DNA of 64,000 nucleotides from Pseudomonas graminis (GTDB lineage Bacteria; Pseudomonadota; Gammaproteobacteria; Pseudomonadales; Pseudomonadaceae): the NCBI RefSeq assembly GCF_004364335.1, contig NZ_SOCR01000009.1:190611-254610 (forward strand), given 5' to 3'. Each line of letters begins with the position of its first letter. Position 1 is the stretch's first letter. The notes below the pieces were generated by a model. That model was not told the DNA's origin, did no database searches, and was given only the letters and a program-made list of their open reading frames with translations. This document shows, piece after piece, positions 26,106 through 35,242 of the stretch. Made by a program: the position numbers and the translations under genes.

Positions 26106-26846
26106 TCACTCCATGAAGCCTTGCAGCTTCAGTTCGATCGAACGCGGGTTCTCGCCCTCGGCAATCGATAGCAGGCCTTCAAGGAGCATTTCCCGGTAGC
26201 GCGACTGGCGGATCGCCACAGCCTTGAGCTTGTTCGCCACCGGCAGAAGAATCAGGTTGGCGGAGGCAACGCCATAAATGGTCGCCACGAACGCCACCGC
26301 AATGCCGCTCCCCAGTTGATTGGGATCGGCGAGGTTGCCCATTACGTGGATCAGGCCCATGACCGCGCCGATGATGCCGACGGTTGGCGCGTAACCTCCC
26401 ATGCTTTCGTAGACTTTAGCGGCCTGGATGTCGCGGCTTTCCTGGGTGATGAAATCCACTTCCAGAATGCCGCGAATGGCTGCCGGCTCAGCGCCGTCCA
26501 CCAACAGTTGCAGGCCTTTGCGCGAATAGGCATCGGGTTCCGAATCGGCCACCGCTTCGAGGCCAAGCAGGCCCTCCTTGCGCGCTGTGAGGCTCCAGGA
26601 CACGACGCGATCAATGCCGCCCGCCAGATCGATGCGTGGCGGAAACAGAATCCAGATGAAAATCTGCATCGCCCGCTTGAACGCGCTCATGGGCGTCTGC
26701 AGCAGGCAGGCCGCCAGCGTACCGCCAAGGACGATCAACGCGGCCGGGCCATTGAGCAAGGCGCCCAGGTGCCCGCCTTCGAGGAAGTTGCCGCCGATGA
26801 TCGCGACGAACGCCAGAATGATCCCTATGAGCGTCAAGACATCCAT
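26106..26846 (-). CDS. motC: Flagellar motor stator protein MotC (MotA family)
   Basis: The 246-residue protein has four membrane segments and the MotA family signature around GGYAPTVGIIGAVMGLIHVMG, with the charged cytoplasmic loop between helices two and three. With MotD it forms the stator ring. Its ATG overlaps the cheB stop by one base (TGATG), so translation is coupled. Confidence 0.93.
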   Translation of the reverse strand: MDVLTLIGIILAFVAIIGGNFLEGGHLGALLNGPAALIVLGGTLAACLLQTPMSAFKRAMQIFIWILFPPRIDLAGGIDRVVSWSLTARKEGLLGLEAVADSEPDAYSRKGLQLLVDGAEPAAIRGILEVDFITQESRDIQAAKVYESMGGYAPTVGIIGAVMGLIHVMGNLADPNQLGSGIAVAFVATIYGVASANLILLPVANKLKAVAIRQSRYREMLLEGLLSIAEGENPRSIELKLQGFME

Positions 26847-27997
26847 CAGCTACAGGCCTCCACCAGGTGGCGCCCGATGTCGTCGAGGCTGTACACGGCG
26901 TCGGCCAGCTCGGCTTTGACGATCGCCATGGGCATGCCGTAGATCACGCAGCTGGCTTCGTCCTGCGCCCAGATCTGGCTGCCGCTCTGTTTGAGCAGAC
27001 GCGCGCCTTCACGGCCGTCGGCGCCCATGCCGGTGAGGACAACCGCGAGGACTTTGTCGCTGTAGGACTTTGCCGCCGAGCCAAAGGTGATGTCCACGCA
27101 AGGCTTGTAGTTCAGGCGCTCATCACCCGGCAGGATTTTCACCGCGCCGCGACCGTCAACCATCATCTGCTTGCCACCCGGGGCCAGCAGCGCCAGACCG
27201 GGACGCAGGATGTCGCCGTCTTCGGCTTCCTTGACGCTGATGCGGCACAGCTTGTCGAGGCGCTCGGCAAAGGCCTTGGTGAAGGCGGCCGGCATGTGCT
27301 GGATCAGCACGATGGGCGCGGGGAAGTTGGCCGGCAGTTGAGTGAGCACCCGCTGCAAGGCCACCGGGCCACCGGTAGACGTGCCGATCGCGACCAGTTT
27401 GTAGGCCTTGCGCTTGGGCGCTCCCGAGGTTGGCGCGTGATGATGGGACGCCGGCGCGGCTGAACGTGCAGGCGCAGGGGCTGGCGCCGGACGCGACGGG
27501 CTGGGTGCGGCAGACGTGCTGCGCGGCGCAGCGGGTGCAGCCGTTGACGCGGGTGCCGAGGTGGCGGAAGGCGCACTGCCGTAACCGCTGAAACGACGGT
27601 TGCTGCGGGAGATGCTGTGTACCTTCTCGCACAGCATCTGTTTGACCTTCTCGGGGTTGCGCGAGATGTCTTCGAAATTTTTCGGCAGGAAATCCACCGC
27701 ACCAGCGTCCAGCGCATCGAGTGTGACCCGGGCGCCTTCGTGGGTGAGGGAGGAGAACATCAACACCGGGGTCGGGCAGCGCTGCATGATGTGACGGACC
27801 GCGGTAATGCCATCCATCATCGGCATTTCGTAGTCCATGGTGATCACGTCGGGCTTGAGGGCCAGGGCTTGTTCAATGGCTTCCTTGCCATTGGTGGCAG
27901 TACCGACCACCTGGATCGTGGGATCCGAAGAGAGAATTTCCGAGACACGACGTCGGAAAAAACCCGAATCGTCCACGACGAGAACCTTGACTGCCAT
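26846..27997 (-). CDS. cheB: Chemotaxis methylesterase CheB
   Basis: The 383-residue protein has a receiver at residues 1-120 (phosphoacceptor Asp in VITMDYEMPMMDG), an unusually long Ala/Pro/Ser linker at about 140-195 and the methylesterase domain. Catalytic residues are visible as Ser in GTSTGGP, His in LIQHMPAAF and Asp in GMGADGREG. It removes methyl groups from receptors during adaptation. The ATG at 27997 has GGAG five bases upstream; a GTG six bases earlier is less likely. Confidence 0.95.
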   Translation of the reverse strand: MAVKVLVVDDSGFFRRRVSEILSSDPTIQVVGTATNGKEAIEQALALKPDVITMDYEMPMMDGITAVRHIMQRCPTPVLMFSSLTHEGARVTLDALDAGAVDFLPKNFEDISRNPEKVKQMLCEKVHSISRSNRRFSGYGSAPSATSAPASTAAPAAPRSTSAAPSPSRPAPAPAPARSAAPASHHHAPTSGAPKRKAYKLVAIGTSTGGPVALQRVLTQLPANFPAPIVLIQHMPAAFTKAFAERLDKLCRISVKEAEDGDILRPGLALLAPGGKQMMVDGRGAVKILPGDERLNYKPCVDITFGSAAKSYSDKVLAVVLTGMGADGREGARLLKQSGSQIWAQDEASCVIYGMPMAIVKAELADAVYSLDDIGRHLVEACS

Positions 27998-28114
27998 AAA
28001 CACTCCAAAGAGCGCGCGCCACCCTGAAGGTCGGCGCGCCCTGAATCACGTAGCTTGGGTCACAGTGGCGATGCGGGACAGGCCAGTGGGACCGGTTTTC
28101 GCGCTTAAAACAGG

Positions 28115-28252
28115 ACCCGCGGGACCTGTAGGACCTGTAGGACCTATACCTGTAGGACCGGCTTTAGCCGGGAAGGCGTCAGTTGTCACACCGCAAAATT
28201 CATGGTGTCCCCACCGGCCTCTTCCCGGCTAAAGCCGGTCCTACAGAACATC
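28115..28252. repeat. REPIN and 9-base tandem repeat between cheB and cheA
   Basis: GGACCTGTA is repeated in tandem at about 28124-28150, running directly into a REPIN (opposed CCGGCTTTAGCCGG cores, about 28153-28244). No gene is seen in the 300-base gap. Confidence 0.7.
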
Positions 28253-28302
28253 GCAAGGCCCTTACAGACATCGCAAAGCCGCCCTGCCGAAGCCGATCCT
28301 GC

Positions 28303-30624
28303 TTAACCCATCCGTCGTGCCGCATAGCGCTTGAGCATGCTCGGCACATCGAGAATCAGTGCGATACGGCCGTCACCGGTGATGGTGGCGCCCGACATGC
28401 CCGGCGTGCCTTGCAGCATTTTGCCCAGCGGCTTGATCACCACTTCTTCCTGGCCCACCAACTGATCGACGACAAAGCCGATGCGTTGCGTGCCGACCGA
28501 CAGGATCACCACGTGACCCTCGCGCTGCTCCTCGTGGGCCGCCGAGCTGACCAGCCAGCGCTTGAGGTAGAACAGAGGCAGCGCCTTGTCGCGCACGATG
28601 ACCACTTCCTGACCATCGACGACGTTGGTGGTCGACAGGTCCAGGTGGAAGATCTCGTTGACGTTGACCAGCGGGAACGCGAAGGCCTGGTTGCCGAGCA
28701 TGACCATCAGCGTCGGCATGATCGCCAGGGTCAGCGGCACCTTGATGATGATCTTCGAGCCCAGGCCTTTGGTAGAATCGATGCTGATCGAGCCGTTGAG
28801 CTGGGCGATCTTGGTTTTCACCACGTCCATGCCCACGCCGCGCCCGGACACATCGGAAATCTCGGTCTTGGTCGAGAAGCCCGGCGCGAAGATCAGGTTG
28901 TAGCAGTCGGTGTCGCTAAGGCGATCCGCTGCGTCCTTGTCCATCACGCCGCGCTTGACCGCGATCGCACGCAGGACCGCAGGGTCCATGCCTTTGCCGT
29001 CATCGGAAATCGACAGCAGGATGTGATCGCCTTCCTGTTCGGCCGCCAGAATCACACGACCGTTCCGGGGTTTGCCCGACGCCTCACGCTCTTCCGGCGA
29101 CTCGATACCGTGGTCGACCGCGTTGCGCACCAAGTGGACCAGCGGGTCGGCCAGGGCTTCGACGAGGTTCTTGTCCAGGTCGGTCTCTTCACCCACCAGT
29201 TCAAGGCTGATTTCTTTCTTCAGCTGACGCGCCAGATCGCGAACCAGTCGCGGGAAGCGACCGAACACTTTCTTGATCGGCTGCATGCGGGTCTTCATGA
29301 CCGCGGTCTGCAGGTCAGCGGTGACCACGTCCAGGTTGGACACGGCCTTGGACATGGCTTCGTCGGCGCTGTTGGCGCCCAGACGCACGAGGCGGTTACG
29401 CACCAGCACCAGTTCGCCGACCATGTTCATGATTTCGTCCAGCCGCGCGGTGTCGACGCGCACGGTGGTTTCCGCTTCGGCCGGCGGCTTTTCGCTGGCC
29501 GCCGGAGCAGCAGCGCGGGCAGGAGCAGGAGCAGGAGCAGGAGCCGCTTTGGCCGGGGCCGCAGCAGCAGGCGTCGCTTTGGCCGGTTCGGCTTTGGCGG
29601 CGGGCTCAGGCGTCTTCGCCTGTGCAGCAGCAGGTGCTGCGGCAGCCACGGCGGGCTCGAACTTGCCTTTGCCGTGCAACTGATCCAGCAGGTCTTCGAA
29701 TTCGTTGTCGGTGATTTCGTCCGAGGCAGCGGCTTTCGACGGGGCGGCGGGCGCAACCGGCGCGGCAGGTGCAGCGGCAGCAGGAGCAGCAGCGCCAACG
29801 GCATCGGGCGAGAAAGAGCCTTTGCCGTGCAACTGATCCAGCAGCGACTCGAATTCGTCGTCAGTGATTTCGTCACTGGCCGGTGCGGCAGACGGCGTCA
29901 CGGCCGCCGGCGGTTGCACGGCGTCGACGGCGAACTGGCCTTTGCCATGCAACTGATCGAGGAGTGATTCGAATTCGGCGTCAGTGATTTCATCGCTGGC
30001 CGCCGTGCCGGCCGGTGCAGCGGAAACCGCGGCCGCCGGTGGTGCGGCGACGGGTGCCGGTGCAGCAGGTGCAGCCGCAGCCGCAGCCGGCGCAGGCGCC
30101 CCTGCCGCTTGCGCCTTGACGGCGTTCAGCGAATCCAGAAGCTGTTCGAATTCAAGGTCGGTGATGTCTTCGGACGGCGCTTCAGCGACCGGCTCTTCAA
30201 CCACCACCGGTGCCGCGGCAACTTCTTCTGCCGATGCCGGTTCAGCCAGGCGAGCCAGCGCGGCCAGCAATTCAGGCGTGGCCGGGGTGACGCTGGAACG
30301 CTCGCGCACCTGACCGAACATGCTGTTGACGGTGTCGAGTGCTTCGAGCACCACGTCCATGAGCTCCGAGTCGACGCGGCGTTCACCCTTGCGCAGGATG
30401 TCGAACACGTTCTCGGCGATGTGACAGCATTCAACCAGCTCGTTGAGCTGGAGGAAGCCGGCGCCCCCTTTTACAGTGTGAAAACCGCGAAAAATTGCAT
30501 TGAGCAGGTCCGCATCGTCCGGCCGGCTTTCCAGCTCGACCAACTGCTCTGACAACAGCTCGAGAATCTCGCCGGCCTCTACCAGAAAATCCTGAAGGAT
30601 TTCTTCATCGGCGCCGAAGCTCAT
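28303..30624 (-). CDS. cheA: Chemotaxis histidine kinase CheA
   Basis: The 773-residue protein has an Hpt domain with the phosphorylated His in RGFHTVKGGAGFLQL (His49). A very long Ala/Pro linker follows in place of a normal P2 domain. Then come the dimerisation/ATPase domains (LVHLVRNAVDHGIESPEER, GRGVGMDVVK) and a CheW-like regulatory domain. In the linker a motif DEITDxEFExLLDQLHGKG occurs at residues 211, 251 and 302, with a weaker one at 152. Hexamer slippage sequence lies at 29521-29544. It phosphorylates CheY and CheB. REPIN sequence separates it from cheB. Confidence 0.95.
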   Translation of the reverse strand: MSFGADEEILQDFLVEAGEILELLSEQLVELESRPDDADLLNAIFRGFHTVKGGAGFLQLNELVECCHIAENVFDILRKGERRVDSELMDVVLEALDTVNSMFGQVRERSSVTPATPELLAALARLAEPASAEEVAAAPVVVEEPVAEAPSEDITDLEFEQLLDSLNAVKAQAAGAPAPAAAAAAPAAPAPVAAPPAAAVSAAPAGTAASDEITDAEFESLLDQLHGKGQFAVDAVQPPAAVTPSAAPASDEITDDEFESLLDQLHGKGSFSPDAVGAAAPAAAAPAAPVAPAAPSKAAASDEITDNEFEDLLDQLHGKGKFEPAVAAAAPAAAQAKTPEPAAKAEPAKATPAAAAPAKAAPAPAPAPARAAAPAASEKPPAEAETTVRVDTARLDEIMNMVGELVLVRNRLVRLGANSADEAMSKAVSNLDVVTADLQTAVMKTRMQPIKKVFGRFPRLVRDLARQLKKEISLELVGEETDLDKNLVEALADPLVHLVRNAVDHGIESPEEREASGKPRNGRVILAAEQEGDHILLSISDDGKGMDPAVLRAIAVKRGVMDKDAADRLSDTDCYNLIFAPGFSTKTEISDVSGRGVGMDVVKTKIAQLNGSISIDSTKGLGSKIIIKVPLTLAIMPTLMVMLGNQAFAFPLVNVNEIFHLDLSTTNVVDGQEVVIVRDKALPLFYLKRWLVSSAAHEEQREGHVVILSVGTQRIGFVVDQLVGQEEVVIKPLGKMLQGTPGMSGATITGDGRIALILDVPSMLKRYAARRMG

Positions 30625-30768
30625 TGGGGGGTGCTCCTAAAATTAACCGTCAAACCGATCCGGGGGCTGCACTGACGGCCTGCGCGCCTTGCTTTCGTCG
30701 AAGCATTGGCGCGCGGGTCCAGCAGCCACTTTCACAGAAAACCTGAAGTCCGAATAAGAATGACCGAA

Positions 30769-31557
30769 TCAGAATCCGAGGCTGGATAGCAGATCGTCAA
30801 CATCATCCTGTCCGGATACAACGTCTTCACGTTTATCGGCATGAATCTGCGGACCTTCACCCTTGGAGTGAAGTTTTTCTTGTTCTTTTTGCTGGCGGAA
30901 CTCTTCCTGGTCGTGCTCGATGCCCGCAAAGCGGTCCACCTGGCTTGCCATGAGCACCAGCTTGAGCAGGTTGCGCTCGACTTCGGTGACCAGCGTGGTC
31001 ACGCGTTTGATCACCTGACCGGTGAGGTCCTGGTAATCCTGAGCCAGCAGGATGTCGTTGAGATGCGCGGAGACTTCGGTGGTCTCCTTCTCGCTGCGGG
31101 TCAGAAACACATCGACGCGGCGGGCCAGATCACGAAACTCTTCGGCGCTGATTTCGCGGCGCATGAAGCGTCCCCAATCGGCGCTCAACGACTTGGCATC
31201 ATCCGTGAGCCCGTGCATCAACGGCGTACTCAGCTCCACCAGGTCCATGGTCCGGTTGGCCGCGTTTTCAGTCAGCCTGACCACGTACGACAGCCGTTCG
31301 GTGGCGTCGGTGATCTGGGAGACCTCCTCGGCCTGCGGCATGTTCGGGTCGATCTGGAAGTTGACGATCGCGCTGTGCAGCTCGCGCGTCAGTTTGCCGA
31401 CTTCCTGATACAGGCCGCGGTCGCGGGTCTGGTTAAGCTCATGGATCAGTTGCACAGCGTCGCCGAACTTGCCTTTTTCAAGGCTCGCGACCAGCTCTTG
31501 TGCGTGTTTCTTCAGGGTTGACTCAAAGTCACCCATTGTCGAATCTTTGGAATCCAT
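30769..31557 (-). CDS. cheZ: CheY-P phosphatase CheZ
   Basis: The 262-residue, mostly helical protein has the active-site region LLAQDYQDLTGQVIKRV (catalytic Gln) near residue 170. The C-terminal peptide QDDVDDLLSSLGF matches the CheY-binding tail of CheZ. It shuts off the flagellar signal by dephosphorylating CheY. It lies 19 bases downstream of cheY. A 144-base gap to cheA shows nothing recognisable. Confidence 0.94.
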   Translation of the reverse strand: MDSKDSTMGDFESTLKKHAQELVASLEKGKFGDAVQLIHELNQTRDRGLYQEVGKLTRELHSAIVNFQIDPNMPQAEEVSQITDATERLSYVVRLTENAANRTMDLVELSTPLMHGLTDDAKSLSADWGRFMRREISAEEFRDLARRVDVFLTRSEKETTEVSAHLNDILLAQDYQDLTGQVIKRVTTLVTEVERNLLKLVLMASQVDRFAGIEHDQEEFRQQKEQEKLHSKGEGPQIHADKREDVVSGQDDVDDLLSSLGF

Positions 31558-31576
31558 AGCGCCCTCGCAGCGGACA

Positions 31577-31951
31577 TCAGCTATTGACGCGCTCGAATAT
31601 CTTTTCGATTTTCTCTTTGAGCACTTGCGCAGTGAACGGCTTCACCACGTAGCCGTTCACACCGGCCTGAGCGGCTTCGATGATCTGCTCGCGCTTGGCT
31701 TCGGCAGTGACCATCAGCACCGGCAGGCTGCGCAGACGCTCGTCGGCACGCACCTGACGCAACAAGTCAATGCCGGACATGCCAGGCATGTTCCAGTCGG
31801 TGACGAGGAAGTCAAAGGCGCCGCTTTGCAGCATCGGCAATGCGGTGAGTCCGTCATCTGCTTCGGCCGTGTTGGTGAACCCAAGGTCACGCAACAGGTT
31901 TTTTATGATCCGCCGCATCGTTGAGAAGTCATCAACGATGAGGATTTTCAT
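31577..31951 (-). CDS. cheY: Chemotaxis response regulator CheY
   Basis: The 124-residue receiver has the DD pair in LIVDDFSTMRR, the phosphoacceptor Asp in LVTDWNMPGMSG, Thr in MVTAEAK and Lys in YVVKPFT. Phospho-CheY binds FliM at the motor. The ATG at 31951 is the family start; the frame is open 21 codons further. The 244 bases upstream separate it from fliA and include the fliA terminator. Confidence 0.95.
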   Translation of the reverse strand: MKILIVDDFSTMRRIIKNLLRDLGFTNTAEADDGLTALPMLQSGAFDFLVTDWNMPGMSGIDLLRQVRADERLRSLPVLMVTAEAKREQIIEAAQAGVNGYVVKPFTAQVLKEKIEKIFERVNS

Positions 31952-32162
31952 GTTCTTGTCCAATTCGACCTCCAAGCAGTCTTTAACGCGTTCAGCACCT
32001 GAACGCGCGTCCAATCAATACCGGCTGTGCCGAACATGAAGAGGGGTTTTGATCGACCGGAACGAGCGCAGCGAAACCGGATCATCTACGACCCGGTTCG
32101 ACCGACTCCTGCCGTGTCTCTTCTGCTTCCCGCTCAACGTCTTGCACAGCCGGTCTTACAAG

Positions 32163-32189
32163 CAAAACACGCAGGCCCTGCGGCCTGCG
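32163..32189 (-). terminator. Probable terminator after fliA
   Basis: CGCAGGC and GCCTGCG form a seven-pair stem at 32170-32189. On the minus strand it is followed by TGTTTTG. It lies just after the fliA stop and ahead of cheY. Read-through into cheY is possible because the T-run is interrupted. Confidence 0.55.
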
Positions 32190-32195
32190 CCTGAT

Positions 32196-32939
32196 TCATG
32201 AACGTGCGCGCCACTCGCCAAGACGACCGCGCAACCGCGCCGCGCATTGGCTGTGCAACTGGCTGACCCGCGACTCGCTGACACCCAGGACCTCACCGAT
32301 TTCCTTGAGGTTCAGCTCTTCGTCGTAGTACAGCGACAACACCAGGCGTTCACGTTCGGGCAAGTTGGCAATGGCCTCGGCCAGCGCAGCCTGGAAGCGC
32401 TCGTCTTCCAGATCCCGCGACGGTTCGAGGGACTGGCTCGCGCCGTCCTCGTGCAGCCCTTCGTGTTCGCCGTCCTGCAACAGGTCGTCGAAACTGAACA
32501 GGCGGCTGCCCAGGGTATCGTTCAAAATCCCGTAATAATCGTCGAGACTCATTTCAAGTTCGGCAGCAACCTCGTGATCTTTAGCGTCACGGCCGGTTTT
32601 TGCTTCGATTGATCGAATCGCGTCACTGACCATGCGCGTGTTCCGGTGAACCGAGCGCGGTGCCCAATCCCCTTTGCGCACTTCGTCGAGCATCGCGCCA
32701 CGGATACGAATACCCGCGTACGTCTCGAAGCTGGCCCCTTTGGTGGAGTCATATTTGGTCGATACTTCGAGCAAGCCGATCATGCCCGCCTGGATCAAGT
32801 CCTCGACCTGCACGCTGGCCGGCAGACGCGCCAGCAAGTGGTAGGCGATTCGTTTGACCAGCGGGGCATAACGCTCGATCAGCTCATACTGGGAGTCTTT
32901 GGACGATTTGCTGTACATGCGATAGCCACTTGCTGTCAT
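32196..32939 (-). CDS. fliA: Flagellar sigma factor FliA (sigma-28)
   Basis: The 247-residue protein has region 2 as YAPLVKRIAYHLLARLPASV and DLIQAGMIGLLEVSTKYD, and region 4 as LVLSLYYDEELNLKEIGEVLGVSESRVSQ. It directs transcription of late flagellar and chemotaxis genes. The ATG at 32939 sits in an ATGA overlap with the fleN stop, which fixes the start even though the frame is open far upstream. Confidence 0.95.
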   Translation of the reverse strand: MTASGYRMYSKSSKDSQYELIERYAPLVKRIAYHLLARLPASVQVEDLIQAGMIGLLEVSTKYDSTKGASFETYAGIRIRGAMLDEVRKGDWAPRSVHRNTRMVSDAIRSIEAKTGRDAKDHEVAAELEMSLDDYYGILNDTLGSRLFSFDDLLQDGEHEGLHEDGASQSLEPSRDLEDERFQAALAEAIANLPERERLVLSLYYDEELNLKEIGEVLGVSESRVSQLHSQCAARLRGRLGEWRARS

Positions 32940-33769
32940 GAGACGGGCCCTGCGCTGGTGTGATGCACGAGGCGTTCTACGAAAAATTCCAGGTGACCGC
33001 GCGGGTTCGCCGGCAGCGGCCAGGTGTCGACTTTCTGCGCGATGGCCTTGAACGCCAGGGCACATTTGGAACGCGGAAACGCTTCGTACACGGCGCGCTG
33101 TTTCTGCACGGCCTTGCGTACGCATTCGTCGTACGGCACGGCGCCTACATACTGCAGGGCCACGTCGAGAAAACGGTCGGTGACTTTGGTCAGCTTGGCG
33201 AAGAGGTTGCGCCCTTCCTGCGGGCTCTGGGCCATGTTGGCCAGGACGCGGAAGCGGTTCATGCCGTAATCGCGGTTGAGCAATTTGATCAGGGCGTAGG
33301 CGTCGGTGATCGACGTGGGCTCGTCGCACACCACCAGCAGCACTTCCTGGGCGGCGCGGACAAAGCTCACCACCGACTCGCCGATGCCGGCGGCGGTATC
33401 GATGACCAGCACATCGAGGTTGTCGCCGATGTCACTGAACGCCTGAATCAGCCCGGCATGCTGCGCCGGGGTCAGGTGGACCATGCTCTGGGTGCCCGAT
33501 GCCGCCGGCACGATGCGTACGCCGCCCGGGCCTTGCAGCAGGACATCGCGCAGCTCGCACCGCCCTTCCATGACATCAGCCAGGGTGCGTTTGGGGGTCA
33601 GACCCAACAATACGTCGACGTTGGCCAGACCCAGATCGGCGTCCAGGAGCATGACGCGACGTCCCAGCTCGGCCAGTGCCAGTGAAAGATTCACTGAAAC
33701 GTTGGTCTTGCCTACGCCACCTTTGCCACCGGTCACCGCGATAACCTGTACGGGATGCATGCTGCCCAT
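32936..33769 (-). CDS. fleN: Flagellar number regulator FleN (FlhG)
   Basis: The 277-residue MinD-like ATPase has a deviant Walker A (TGGKGGVGKTNVSVNL), VMLLDADLGLANVD and DVLVIDTAAGIGESV. FleN restrains FleQ and limits polar flagella to one or a few. A second Met at residue 4 could also start translation. It follows a possible 35-residue ORF whose stop is one base before its ATG. Confidence 0.95.
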   Translation of the reverse strand: MGSMHPVQVIAVTGGKGGVGKTNVSVNLSLALAELGRRVMLLDADLGLANVDVLLGLTPKRTLADVMEGRCELRDVLLQGPGGVRIVPAASGTQSMVHLTPAQHAGLIQAFSDIGDNLDVLVIDTAAGIGESVVSFVRAAQEVLLVVCDEPTSITDAYALIKLLNRDYGMNRFRVLANMAQSPQEGRNLFAKLTKVTDRFLDVALQYVGAVPYDECVRKAVQKQRAVYEAFPRSKCALAFKAIAQKVDTWPLPANPRGHLEFFVERLVHHTSAGPVS

Positions 33770-33770
33770 G

Positions 33771-33878
33771 TTAATTGTTTACCTTGTCTTGCTTAGACCT
33801 AAGCCACATGTCGGGCTGCACGTTCAGTGCCTGAACAATGCCTGGCAGACCATCGATGCAGGAAAATTCCACTGTCAT
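33771..33878 (-). CDS. Possible 35-residue protein filling the flhF-fleN gap
   Basis: An ATG at 33878, nine bases after the flhF stop, opens a frame that begins MTVEFSCIDGLPGIVQAL and ends with TAA, one base before the fleN ATG. An AGGTG ribosome-binding sequence is correctly spaced and overlaps the flhF stop. The exact fit between two coupled genes suggests translation. Against it are the lower third-position GC and a rare AGG codon. No known family is recognised. It may instead be a leader that couples fleN translation. Confidence 0.4.
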   Translation of the reverse strand: MTVEFSCIDGLPGIVQALNVQPDMWLRSKQDKVNN

Positions 33879-33887
33879 TTTCTTCAC

Positions 33888-35231
33888 CTAGCCCGCGCGC
33901 TTGCCGGTGCTGTGATAAAGATCCGCAAACATATCCGCCATCGCTTCCTCGCTTGGCTCCTCCTGCATCTGCACGCTGACAGCCCGGCTCACCAATTGGT
34001 GCCGACGCGGCAAATGCAGATCATCCGGTATCCGTGGGCCATCGGTGAGATAGGCCACAGGCAGTTCGTGTGTCACGGCCAGGCTGAGCACTTCGCCCAG
34101 GCTGGCCGTTTCGTCGAGCTTGGTCAGGATGCACCCGGCCAGGCCGCAACGTTTGTAACTGTGGTAGGCCGCTGACAGCACCTGCTTCTGGCTGGTTGTC
34201 GCCAGCACCAGGTAGTTGCGCGCCTTGATGCCACGGCCGGCGAGGGTTTCCAGTTGCAGACGCAGTGCCGGATCGCTGGCTTGCAGGCCGGCGGTGTCGA
34301 TCAACACCACGCGCTTGCGCAACAGCGGCTCCAGCGCCTGTGCCAGGGACTGGCCCGGGTCGACGTGGGTAACCGGTACATTGAGGATCCGGCCCAAGGT
34401 TTTCAGCTGCTCCTGAGCGCCAATGCGGAAACTGTCCATGCTCACCAGCGCGATATTTTGCGCGCCGTATTTCAACACATATCGGGCCGCCAGTTTAGCC
34501 AGCGTGGTGGTTTTGCCCATGCCGGCAGGACCGACCATGGCAATCACACCGCCCTCTTCCAGCGGCTCGACGTCCGGGGTGGCAATCATGCGGGCCAGAT
34601 GGGCCAGCAGCATGCGCCAGGTGTGGGCCTGATCGCCGGATTCCGGCACCATCGCCAGCAGATCGCGGGACAGCGGGCCGGAGAGACCAACGCGTTGCAG
34701 ACGGCGCCACAGATTGGCCTGCTGCGGACGGCTGCCTTGCAGTTGATTCCAGGCCAGCGAGCCCAGCTGCACTTCCAGCAGTTCACGCAGGCCGTTCAAT
34801 TCGGAGCGCATCGCTTCGTAAGCACGATCGCCAACAGCCGGCTCGGCGTTGCGCTCGGCACGCTCGGCGGCCACAGCGGCGTGGATCGACGGGCGGAACG
34901 GTTCTTCCAGCGTCGGCTCGATCTGCTTGCTGTCATCCATCGCCAGGCCAACGAACAACTGGCGATTGGCGACAGTGTCCAGCTCGCTGCGGTGGGTCAG
35001 CTCAGCCTGAGCGGTAACGATGCGCGACTGGGTCTTGCGCAGCTCTTCTTCGAGTTCAATGTTCGGCACACGCGGGGCCAGCGCAGACAACTTGTAGTCC
35101 AGGGCGGCGGTCAGTTCCACGCCGCCGGCGATCCGCCGGTTCCCGATGATGGCGGCTTCAGCGCCCAGCTCATCGCGAACCAGTTTCATGGCTTGTCGCA
35201 TATCGGCGGCGAAAAAACGCTTAACTTGCAT
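33888..35231 (-). CDS. flhF: Flagellar polar-placement GTPase FlhF
   Basis: The 447-residue SRP-type GTPase has an N-terminal B domain (MQVKRFFAADMRQAMKLV), a helical N domain, and a G domain with GPAGMGKTTTLAKLA, VSMDSFRIGAQEQL, VLIDTAG and LTKLDETASLG. FlhF puts the flagellum at the cell pole and recruits FliF. It lies 11 bases downstream of flhA. Confidence 0.95.
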   Translation of the reverse strand: MQVKRFFAADMRQAMKLVRDELGAEAAIIGNRRIAGGVELTAALDYKLSALAPRVPNIELEEELRKTQSRIVTAQAELTHRSELDTVANRQLFVGLAMDDSKQIEPTLEEPFRPSIHAAVAAERAERNAEPAVGDRAYEAMRSELNGLRELLEVQLGSLAWNQLQGSRPQQANLWRRLQRVGLSGPLSRDLLAMVPESGDQAHTWRMLLAHLARMIATPDVEPLEEGGVIAMVGPAGMGKTTTLAKLAARYVLKYGAQNIALVSMDSFRIGAQEQLKTLGRILNVPVTHVDPGQSLAQALEPLLRKRVVLIDTAGLQASDPALRLQLETLAGRGIKARNYLVLATTSQKQVLSAAYHSYKRCGLAGCILTKLDETASLGEVLSLAVTHELPVAYLTDGPRIPDDLHLPRRHQLVSRAVSVQMQEEPSEEAMADMFADLYHSTGKRAG

Positions 35232-35242
35232 GACTCACTACC

